Position numbers and translations under genes: made by a program
In this document: one piece after another, positions 23,845 to 30,138 of the stretch
Layout: the number at the start of each line of letters is the position of its first letter
Numbering within the stretch: position 1 is the first letter of the stretch
The notes under the pieces: generated by a model
What the model saw: only the letters and a program-made list of their open reading frames with translations
Databases searched by the model: none
What the model was told of the DNA's origin: nothing
Assembly (NCBI GenBank): GCA_903839615.1
Contig: CAIMCX010000057.1
Coordinates: 1-32,992 of the forward strand
From: an uncultured bacterium
GTDB taxonomy: Bacteria; Bipolaricaulota; Bipolaricaulia; UBA7950; UBA9294
Direction: 5' to 3'
Length of the DNA stretch: 32,992 bases

Positions 23845-23898
23845 GGCTATCCGCAAGGAGGTTAGCGGAAGAGCAGCTCTTGGGCTGCGACGATAGCC
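23845..23898 (+). other. Possible three-way-junction RNA fold
   Basis: GGCTATC (23845-23851) pairs with GATAGCC (23892-23898). Between them lie a short CGC...GCG hairpin and a GCAGC-TCTTGG-GCTGC hairpin. This could be a structured RNA or chance pairing in GC-rich DNA. No known RNA family was recognised. Confidence 0.2.
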
Positions 23899-23966
23899 TG
23901 CCCCATCGATGTGAGGCCGGTGTGAAGGTCCGATGACCGCGTCGTGTGCGTTCTAGGCCGGCCACG

Positions 23967-23984
23967 GCGGCCCGCGCGGGCCGC
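23967..23984. repeat. 18-bp perfect palindrome
   Basis: GCGGCCCGCGCGGGCCGC is its own reverse complement and lies in the convergent intergenic gap. It could form a very stable hairpin on either strand. No T-run follows on either side. Confidence 0.6.
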
Positions 23985-24030
23985 TCCAACGCGGTTCCGC
24001 TCAGCGCCGGACGCGAAGGGCGCTCCGTGT

Positions 24031-24140
24031 CATCGTCGCGTACGAAGCGCTTGGCGTTTCGCTTCGACGGCGGCCGCGGGCGGTTCGCCTTACTCCGTCG
24101 CGCGAACCGCTTGGCGCTTCGCCTCGACCGTGGCTGCGAA
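24031..24140. repeat. 60-bp tandem duplication spanning the thioesterase gene end
   Basis: The segments at about 24031-24080 and 24091-24140 align with a period of 60 bases, for example TTGGCGTTTCGCTTCGAC against TTGGCGCTTCGCCTCGAC. The right copy is the 3' end of the thioesterase gene ('VEAKRQAVR'). The left copy, read on the same strand, still encodes a similar 'VEAKRQALR' but lies beyond the stop codon. Confidence 0.7.
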
Positions 24141-24494
24141 GCGCGCTTCGTCAATCACGAACCTCTCGTGGGTCCCGCGGCCGACGAGTTCGACCTCGTC
24201 GTGGGCTTCGATGCGGAACGAAAGCCGACGACGGTCGACCGCGACAAGTTCGGCGGTCACGGTGACCTTCATCCCCGGCGGGGTCGCAGCGAGGTGTTCG
24301 AGTGAGATAGACGTTCCGACCGTCTTCTGGCCGCTGGGCAGGGTCGGATCGACGAGACCCCGAGCGCACTCCTCGCAGAAGCCGACGAGGACCGGAGTAG
24401 CCAGCACATCCACCAAGCCGCTTCCGAAAGCGCTGGCAAGGTGCTGCTTCTCGACGAGCCATGTCTGGGAGCGACTCGCGCCGACGTCCATCAT
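24090..24494 (-). CDS. FlK-type (hotdog) acyl-CoA thioesterase
   Basis: The 134 residues form a hotdog-fold thioesterase like fluoroacetyl-CoA thioesterase FlK and its many relatives of unknown substrate. The triad is visible as Thr33, Glu41 and His67 in 'LATPVLVGFCEE' and 'SLEHLAATPPG'. The spacing (8 and 26) is the same as Thr42-Glu50-His76 of FlK. 'GSGLVDVLATP' and 'QKTVGTS' are family hallmarks. GAGGTGAT precedes tandem ATG codons (24494 and 24491). The natural substrate is probably an ordinary short or branched acyl-CoA. It follows the nitrilase gene by 58 bases on the same strand. The 3' end is part of a 60-bp tandem duplication. Confidence 0.88.
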   Translation of the reverse strand: MMDVGASRSQTWLVEKQHLASAFGSGLVDVLATPVLVGFCEECARGLVDPTLPSGQKTVGTSISLEHLAATPPGMKVTVTAELVAVDRRRLSFRIEAHDEVELVGRGTHERFVIDEARFAATVEAKRQAVRATE

Positions 24495-24552
24495 GGGATC
24501 ACCTCTCTACGAAGACGAGCGGGTCCGCGGGCCTGCGTGCCCCGGGAGAGGG

Positions 24553-25356
24553 TCAGGCGGCCGGGGCGAGAGTGTACAGTTCGGGACGGCGATCGGCGAG
24601 CTTGTCGTTTCGCGAGGTGAGCGCCTTGACTCGCGCTCTGGCTAGGTCGACCTCGACCACGGCGGCCTCGACTCGGTTGGCGGACAGACGGAGAAGCGTG
24701 ACGCCGTCTGGGTCGACGACTTGGCTCTCTCCGGTGTAGCGAAGCTCCTTTCCACCGCGCGTTTCGCTGCCGACCCGATTGGCCGTTGCGACGAAAACTC
24801 CGTTCTCCAACGCGCGTACGACCGTCGTCCGCTGCGCGAGTCCCGGAATCACGAGATTCGATGGGTGAGCGATCACGTCCGCTCCCAGAAGCGCGAGCGA
24901 GCGCGCCGCCTCCGGGAAGAGATGGTCGAAGCAGATCATGATCCCGACGCGAGCGCCGGCGGCGTGAGTTACAGAGAAGGGGCGATCCCCCGGAACGAAG
25001 AAGAGTTTCTCTGCGCCGAAGAGATGGATCTTGCGGTACGTCGTCAGGTGGCCGAGGGGGCAGACAAGGACGGCTGAGTTGTAGATGCCGGTGGGCGCCG
25101 CCTCCGGGAGACCGGCCACAACAGAACAGTCCTGTGCGCGCGCGAAGCGAATGAGCTCCTGCGTTGTCTCGCCCTCCGGGATCGGCTCGGCGAAGCGCGC
25201 GACCTCTTCCGCATCGACGAATTGATAGCCCGACGCGAAGAACTCAGGCAGGACCCACAGGTCAGCGCGATGGTGCTCCATCAAGCCGCAGGCGAGATCG
25301 AGATTGCGATGCGGCTGGCCGAACGTCGGATTCGTCTGGGCGATTCCAATGCGCAT
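24553..25356 (-). CDS. Carbon-nitrogen hydrolase (nitrilase superfamily)
   Basis: The 267-residue protein has the Glu-Lys-Cys triad of the superfamily: Glu38 in 'LPEFFASGY', Lys109 in 'YRKIHLFG' and Cys142 in 'IMICFDHLFPE'. Other conserved parts are 'GIYNSAVLVCPLG', 'GADVIAHPSNLV' and 'RALENGVFVATANRVG'. Such enzymes hydrolyse amides, N-carbamoyl compounds or nitriles in the cytoplasm. The Asp after the 'CF' and the overall length fit an omega-amidase or N-carbamoylputrescine amidase-like group, but the substrate cannot be fixed from sequence. The ribosome site is weak (AAGAAGG about 10 bases upstream). It lies between the 29-residue membrane protein and the thioesterase in a co-directional run. 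Confidence 0.9.
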   Translation of the reverse strand: MRIGIAQTNPTFGQPHRNLDLACGLMEHHRADLWVLPEFFASGYQFVDAEEVARFAEPIPEGETTQELIRFARAQDCSVVAGLPEAAPTGIYNSAVLVCPLGHLTTYRKIHLFGAEKLFFVPGDRPFSVTHAAGARVGIMICFDHLFPEAARSLALLGADVIAHPSNLVIPGLAQRTTVVRALENGVFVATANRVGSETRGGKELRYTGESQVVDPDGVTLLRLSANRVEAAVVEVDLARARVKALTSRNDKLADRRPELYTLAPAA

Positions 25357-25380
25357 GCGCTACGACCCTTCTTCGGAGAG

Positions 25381-25398
25381 GCTGCCGCTAGCGGCAGC
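25381..25398 (-). terminator. Palindromic hairpin at the end of the small membrane-protein gene
   Basis: GCTGCCGC-TA-GCGGCAGC is a perfect 18-bp palindrome that includes the TAG stop of the 29-codon gene. No U-run follows on the minus strand, so it may attenuate transcription or protect the message rather than end it. Confidence 0.35.
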
Positions 25399-25477
25399 CG
25401 CAGCTACCGACGTAGAACTTCGCGACTAGGATGATCGCGACGAGCACGTAGAAGATAGCGGAGTAGTCCTGTCTCAT
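25388..25477 (-). CDS. Very small membrane protein (29 residues)
   Basis: This gene is too short for the ORF track. An ATG at 25477 follows a clear GGGAGG four bases upstream, and the frame ends in TAG at 25388. The product begins Met-Arg-Gln-Asp-Tyr, has one hydrophobic helix 'AIFYVLVAIILVAKFYV' and ends 'GSCGCR', with two cysteines. The strong ribosome site, coherent single-helix protein and position in an otherwise unexplained 200-base gap support a real gene. An 18-bp palindrome, GCTGCCGCTAGCGGCAGC (25381-25398), overlaps its stop codon. It lies between the LptF/G-LptD fusion and the nitrilase gene. Role unknown; a helper of the envelope machinery is possible. Confidence 0.65.
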   Translation of the reverse strand: MRQDYSAIFYVLVAIILVAKFYVGSCGCR

Positions 25478-25556
25478 GTTCCCTCCCTCGCGGCGCAACG
25501 TCGCGCGCCGTCTCCGTAACTCCAGATTGCGCCCACTTCCGTCATTCTAGCACTCC

Positions 25557-28500
25557 TCAGCTTCCGACCTCGACGTCGAACGAGAGAGGAGCGTAGCGAA
25601 GGACCGCCTCGGGGAATGCCAGGATCGAGATGTAGAGCCAAGTGTCTCCCTTAGCCTGTTCGATCCCGATCCGAAGGCAGTTCGCGATGTCCTTGAACAG
25701 GCCGAAATCGGGGTGCAGCGTCGAATGCGCCTCCGCGGCATACGTCGCGCCGAGGGTGAGCCCCCAACCGTCTACCGACTCGACTTCTGCACTGAGGTCC
25801 CAGCCGGAGATCACATGCGCGGCCAGGTCGGCGTGGAGATCGAGCGATAGCGAGAAGCGGTCAACCTTGGACGCAAGCGTCAGCGACGACGTCTCGAAGC
25901 GCCGGTTGGTCGTGTCAAGTGGCAAGTGCCAGGTAGCGGACCTTGTACCGTCGGTCCACTTCGCGAGGAGGTCAAATGCGGTGATGCGGCCCTCTGCCGG
26001 ACTGAACGTGCCACTGGCCGTCCAGTCGGCGAACGCACTCCACGTGGCGGAGGCACGGAGGAGCCCCGGACCGCTCTCGAGGCTGTAGCTTCCCGAGACC
26101 TTGAGATGGATCACGCCCTTGCGGTCGAGAGTCCAGTCGAGCTCATTGCCGCTCGTCAGCCGGTCGGAGTCGAGCGGGCTGGCTCCGAGGACCCAAGTGC
26201 TCGCCCAGGTCACCGTAAGGTCGCCGAACGTCGCGGTGGGAGTAAGAGCCAGCGCGAGTTGGTCCTTCTTCCCGAGCGGGCCATCGTAGATGGATCCGCG
26301 GATCGATGCTTCGGGGACGATGCGAAGCGGACCGAGGCTGAACGAATCGGCTACTGCGTTGGCAGCGACCGCCAGGCGGAACGTCCCGTCGAGAGGCTTT
26401 CCGAGAGTCCCCTCTCTTACCCACCCGGCACTCGCGCGCGGCTCAATGCGCAACGTGCCCACGTGAAGCGCTGGCGTCGCGACACTGAGTTCGGGGAGCT
26501 GCTCGGAGACGTGCGTGGCTCCGGCCGTCGTTGTTGTGAGACTCCGCGCTGCCGCCGCGGTGATCTTCCCGATGCCCGAGTTGCCCGACAGGACGAAGGA
26601 GTAGGAGAGGCGTTGCTTGGCCCCCTTCGCGCTGTAGTCGAGCGTGCCGGTTCCCTGCCAGTCCGTGCTGAGCGATGCGGTGTGCTGGAACTTCAGCGAG
26701 GTCTCGGAATCGCCTACCTTCGCTGCGAGATGGTAGCCGGAGATCTCACCTCGCTCGCCGCCCAGGTCGTAGCGCAGGATGCCGCCCAATCCGATCTCGC
26801 CATAGCGGGTGTACACGTCGACGTTGACGTTTCCGTACAGCGCTTGGCTGACGAAGTACGGCAGGCTCCATTTCGCGAACCATCCTCGCTCCGCGCTTCT
26901 GCCGATCGCGGGGAAGAGAGGCGCCTCGAGCGTTTCCTTCAGCGGCTGGACGTAGAGCGGCAACCAGACAAGGGGCACTCCGCCGGCGCTGCCGGTGATG
27001 CCGTACGCGACGAGCAGCCTGTCGGGATAGAGAAGAAGCCGGTTGGCGCGCAGGCTGTACGGCTGTTGCTGGATGCCGACGTCGCAGCAGTGACAGGTCG
27101 TGAGTTCGCTGCCGTAGGCCTCAAGAAGCGTCAGACGACCGCTCTCGAACTCAAGTCGGCCGCGGTCGGCTCGAAAGTAGAGCTCCGTCTCGTCTCCGGC
27201 CGAGTTCCTAAATCGGGTTGAGCCGGCCAGAGCCGTCGCCTCGGCAGATTGCGGCCGGACGTTGTCCGTCTCCGTCGCCATCTCGGCGACCAGCGTATCG
27301 CTCTCCACATCGAGTCCTTCACCGGTGGCCAGGGCCACGTGCCCGGAGGCCGACATCCGCCAGCTGCCGGACTGCACTTCCTCGAGGACGAGCGCGTCAG
27401 CGCGAATGGACGTGTCTGCAAAGGTAGCGCTGACATTGCCCGACGCGCGAAGCTGCGTGTCATCCTCGGAAACAAACAGCTGATCGCAGTTGATGTGGAC
27501 AGGGATGGCCGCGTGGAGAGACACCGACGCGAGGGAAACGACTACGAGGACGGACAGGACGACGAGCGGGAGCCTTGTCCGCAGGCGACTCCACACGTCG
27601 CGCGATGCGAGGCGATCGACGCGCAGGAAGAGCAAGAGGCCCAAGGCTCCAAACAGGATGTCCGGCAGCCACGCAGCGAGCGCTGGATCCATCGCAGCTC
27701 GTCGGCCAAGCGTCTGAGTCCACCAGAGAACGCCTTGGTAGATCGCAACGAGAAGGAGGGCGAGGACGATGCCGACGGCCCGGCTACGAGGCTGGAACGC
27801 CAGACTGAGCGAACCGCTGACGAGGACGAAGATGACGGCGGCGAGAGGCAGCGCCATCTTAAGGTGGATCTCCACCAGGTATTCATTCACTCGTTGGCCG
27901 TTGGCGCGAGCTTGGGCCACTCGCGTCAAGAGCTCCGCCATGCCCATCTCGGTCGTCGTTCGCGAGCGCGCCAGGAGTTCCGTGATCCCCTGATCGATGG
28001 GCAGGGCGAGCGAGGCCACGATGGCGGAAAACGTGAGGTTCCCCGCGCGGTCGAAGCCGTAGACGTGCGCGTTGGTGAGTGACCACGCGTCTCCGCTTCG
28101 GGTGCCCTCTTCCGCCGTGAGCATCGTGAGCTGAGTCTGGCCGCCGGCCTGCGCCTGGGGGAAGAGCTGCCCGCTTGTGTCGTAGATGTGGACGTCGTAC
28201 AGCTTCCCAGTCGATTCGTCGTAGCGACGGATGTAGAGGAACTCGTCGTTCGGCCCCTTGAAGAAGGCGTTCGACGTGATGCGCGGAACACCCTGCTGGA
28301 AGATGATGCCGCGGAGGGCGTCCTGATAAGCGCTCTCGGATGCGGGGACGAGCCAGTTGTAGACGCCGAAGTCGGCGACGGCGATGACGCCGGCAGCCAG
28401 GACGAGCGGGAGAAGCACGCGACGCAGCGGGATTCCGAGGGATTCGAGAGCGACGACCTCCCGGTCGTGGACCATTCGCCCGAGGCCGAGAAAGGTTGCG

Positions 28501-28715
28501 AAGAGCACGGCCATTGGGACGGCCACGACAAGCAAGCTCGGGACCTTGAGAAGAACGAGGCGCAACAGGGTGGGCATGCTGATGCCGCGATCCACCATCA
28601 GATCCGAGAGAGACAGGATGATGTTCAGAAGGATGAACAGGACGAGTCCGGCGATCGCCAACGCGAAGGGGCCGATCATCTCGCGCAGCACGTATCGGTC
28701 GGAACGGCGCAGCAT
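25557..28715 (-). CDS. LptF/LptG permease fused to LptD (OstA)-type outer-membrane protein
   Basis: The start chosen is the ATG at 28715 ('MLRRSDRYVLREM'), since the ORF-track extension to 28835 runs into the miaB region. The product has 1052 residues. Residues 1-366 are a complete LptF/LptG-family permease: helices near 14-36, 53-78 and 99-122, a periplasmic jellyroll (about 130-280), and helices near 284-306, 313-332 and 348-366. A basic linker ('RVDRLASRDVWSRLRTR') leads to a seventh hydrophobic segment, 'LPLVVLSVLVVVSLASVSLHA', that looks like a signal peptide. Residues 405-500 are an OstA/LptA-like domain. 'TCHCC' (540-544), 'YSLRANRLLLYPD' and 'GGVPLVWLPLYVQPL' are LptD-like, and 610-1052 alternate like a beta-barrel. 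LptFG extracts LPS from the inner membrane and LptD inserts it in the outer membrane; having both in one frame is unusual. The ribosome site is weak. Confidence 0.88.
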   Translation of the reverse strand: MLRRSDRYVLREMIGPFALAIAGLVLFILLNIILSLSDLMVDRGISMPTLLRLVLLKVPSLLVVAVPMAVLFATFLGLGRMVHDREVVALESLGIPLRRVLLPLVLAAGVIAVADFGVYNWLVPASESAYQDALRGIIFQQGVPRITSNAFFKGPNDEFLYIRRYDESTGKLYDVHIYDTSGQLFPQAQAGGQTQLTMLTAEEGTRSGDAWSLTNAHVYGFDRAGNLTFSAIVASLALPIDQGITELLARSRTTTEMGMAELLTRVAQARANGQRVNEYLVEIHLKMALPLAAVIFVLVSGSLSLAFQPRSRAVGIVLALLLVAIYQGVLWWTQTLGRRAAMDPALAAWLPDILFGALGLLLFLRVDRLASRDVWSRLRTRLPLVVLSVLVVVSLASVSLHAAIPVHINCDQLFVSEDDTQLRASGNVSATFADTSIRADALVLEEVQSGSWRMSASGHVALATGEGLDVESDTLVAEMATETDNVRPQSAEATALAGSTRFRNSAGDETELYFRADRGRLEFESGRLTLLEAYGSELTTCHCCDVGIQQQPYSLRANRLLLYPDRLLVAYGITGSAGGVPLVWLPLYVQPLKETLEAPLFPAIGRSAERGWFAKWSLPYFVSQALYGNVNVDVYTRYGEIGLGGILRYDLGGERGEISGYHLAAKVGDSETSLKFQHTASLSTDWQGTGTLDYSAKGAKQRLSYSFVLSGNSGIGKITAAAARSLTTTTAGATHVSEQLPELSVATPALHVGTLRIEPRASAGWVREGTLGKPLDGTFRLAVAANAVADSFSLGPLRIVPEASIRGSIYDGPLGKKDQLALALTPTATFGDLTVTWASTWVLGASPLDSDRLTSGNELDWTLDRKGVIHLKVSGSYSLESGPGLLRASATWSAFADWTASGTFSPAEGRITAFDLLAKWTDGTRSATWHLPLDTTNRRFETSSLTLASKVDRFSLSLDLHADLAAHVISGWDLSAEVESVDGWGLTLGATYAAEAHSTLHPDFGLFKDIANCLRIGIEQAKGDTWLYISILAFPEAVLRYAPLSFDVEVGS

Positions 28716-28795
28716 CACGCCGCATGATAGCCAACCGAGCGACCCGATCGCTAGCCCGCGCATCCAAAGCCGTGGCTCCCCATCAGGGGATACGG

Positions 28796-28801
28796 TATAG
28801 T
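28796..28801 (+). promoter_or_regulatory. Candidate -10 element for miaB-dinG
   Basis: TATAGT lies 14 bases before the miaB ATG in the 100-base gap to the divergent LptF/G-LptD gene. The matching -35 (TGGCTC at 28773) is poor. Confidence 0.35.
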
Positions 28802-28815
28802 CTGCGCAAGGAGCC

Positions 28816-30114
28816 ATGGGAACGCGAGTCTGCATCGAGACCTGGGGCTGTCAGCTGAACCTTCATCAGTCGGAAGGCATCGCCGGCGTGCTGGAGAAGG
28901 CGGGTCTCACGGTCGTAGACCGTCTGGAAGATGCCGACGTTGTCTTGTTCAATGGCTGCATGGTCCGTGGCAAGGCGGAAGAGAAGCTGCTCGGCCGCAT
29001 CGGAGCCGTGGTGGAAGAGAAGCGGCGCCGAAATGTCGTGTTCGGCGTCGGCGGTTGTTTCGGGCAAGTATACGGGGATACCCTCTTCGCACGCTCGCGG
29101 GCGATCGATTTTGTGTTCGGCACGCGTCGCCACACGGAACTGCCTGCCTTGATCGAAGCTGCTAGGCGGGATCGCGTGTCTCTTCTTGCCGCTGCGGACG
29201 ACATCTCCCTCGAGGAGACGCCTTTTCGCAGGGCGAGCGGTGTGACGGCCATGGTGAGCATCGCGGAAGGGTGTTCGAACGCATGTGCCTACTGTATCGT
29301 GCCTCGGGCGCGCGGGCCGATGCGGAGCCGAGATCCGGACGCCGTTCTGGCCGAGGTACGCGACGCGGTTCGAGGAGGCCGCCGCGAGGTGCTTCTCTTG
29401 GGGCAGAACGTGAACGCCTACGGCACGGACCGGCTGGAATTCGGAGGGTTCGCGCGCCTGCTCGTTCGAGTGGCCGACGAAGGGCCGGAGCGAATCCGGT
29501 TCACGAGTTCGCATCCGCGTGACATGAACCAGGAGATCCTTGACGCGATGGCGAGCCGGACGAACGTCTGCCGCCACCTTCACCTTCCGCTGCAATCTGG
29601 ATCGGATCGCGTGCTGCGGGCAATGAACCGCGGCTACACGCGGGAGTCATTCCTGCGTTTGGTCGACGCCGCGCGTCGCACGGTCTCCACGGTCAACGTC
29701 ACGACGGACCTCATCGTCGGATTCCCGGGGGAGACGGAGTCCGAGTTTGAGGAGACACTCGAGGTCGTTCGGGAGGTCCGGTTCGGCTCGATCTATGCGG
29801 CGAAGTACTCGCCGCGCCCTGGGACGCGCGCCGCGGCGTGGGATGACGACGTGCCGACCGACGAAAAGGAGAGCCGATTGGCGTGCCTGCTCGACATCGA
29901 GCGAACGATTGCCGCGGGGGAGAATGCGGAACTCGTGGGCGCGACGCTGATCATCCTCATCGAAGGGCAGACGGGCGACGGACGGCACTTCGGCCGCGCC
30001 GACGACCATCGGACTGTCGTCGTGGAAGGGCAGGTGCGCGACGGCGATCTCATCGAGGTCCGAATCGTCTCGGCGTCTGCATCGGCGCTCATCGGAGAAG
30101 CCGAGGTTTCATAG
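28816..30114 (+). CDS. miaB: MiaB-type tRNA methylthiotransferase
   Basis: MiaB adds a methylthio group to isopentenyl-adenosine at position 37 of tRNAs, using two 4Fe-4S clusters. The 432 residues fit the family. The N-terminal cluster ligands are Cys12 ('WGCQLN'), Cys48 ('FNGCMV') and Cys81 ('GGCFGQ'). The radical-SAM cluster is Cys153, Cys157 and Cys160 in 'GCSNACAYCIVP'. 'LLGQNVNAYG', 'HLHLPLQSGSDRVLRAMNRGYT' (read in parts) and 'DLIVGFPGETE' are MiaB-like, and a C-terminal TRAM region is present. The second motif reads N-G-C rather than the usual N-T-C. AAGGAG precedes the ATG. MtaB or RimO are less likely given 'QNVNAYG'. The dinG-like gene follows after 24 bases. Confidence 0.85.
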   Translation: MGTRVCIETWGCQLNLHQSEGIAGVLEKAGLTVVDRLEDADVVLFNGCMVRGKAEEKLLGRIGAVVEEKRRRNVVFGVGGCFGQVYGDTLFARSRAIDFVFGTRRHTELPALIEAARRDRVSLLAAADDISLEETPFRRASGVTAMVSIAEGCSNACAYCIVPRARGPMRSRDPDAVLAEVRDAVRGGRREVLLLGQNVNAYGTDRLEFGGFARLLVRVADEGPERIRFTSSHPRDMNQEILDAMASRTNVCRHLHLPLQSGSDRVLRAMNRGYTRESFLRLVDAARRTVSTVNVTTDLIVGFPGETESEFEETLEVVREVRFGSIYAAKYSPRPGTRAAAWDDDVPTDEKESRLACLLDIERTIAAGENAELVGATLIILIEGQTGDGRHFGRADDHRTVVVEGQVRDGDLIEVRIVSASASALIGEAEVS

Positions 30115-30138
30115 CAGACAGCCGACGAGGGGGCGGTC

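Larger units (their letters stand above)
23544..24089. other. Repeat- and hairpin-rich gap between convergent operons
   Basis: About 550 bases lie between the MoaD-like gene and the convergent thioesterase gene. ORFs here have compositions that look non-coding (Arg/Pro/Ser-rich shadows). The gap holds an 85-bp tandem repeat (23555-23725), a 9-bp-stem hairpin (23808-23835), a possible branched structure (23845-23898), an 18-bp perfect palindrome (23967-23984) and one copy of a 60-bp duplication of the thioesterase gene end. Confidence 0.6.

Noticed and set aside
23648-24154. 168-codon minus ORF through the convergent gap
   Set aside because: Very basic, repetitive composition created by the DNA repeats; it overlaps the thioesterase gene end and has no ribosome site.
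23944-24645. 233-codon plus ORF opposite the thioesterase and nitrilase genes
   Set aside because: Ser/Arg-rich shadow, antisense to genes with intact catalytic residues.
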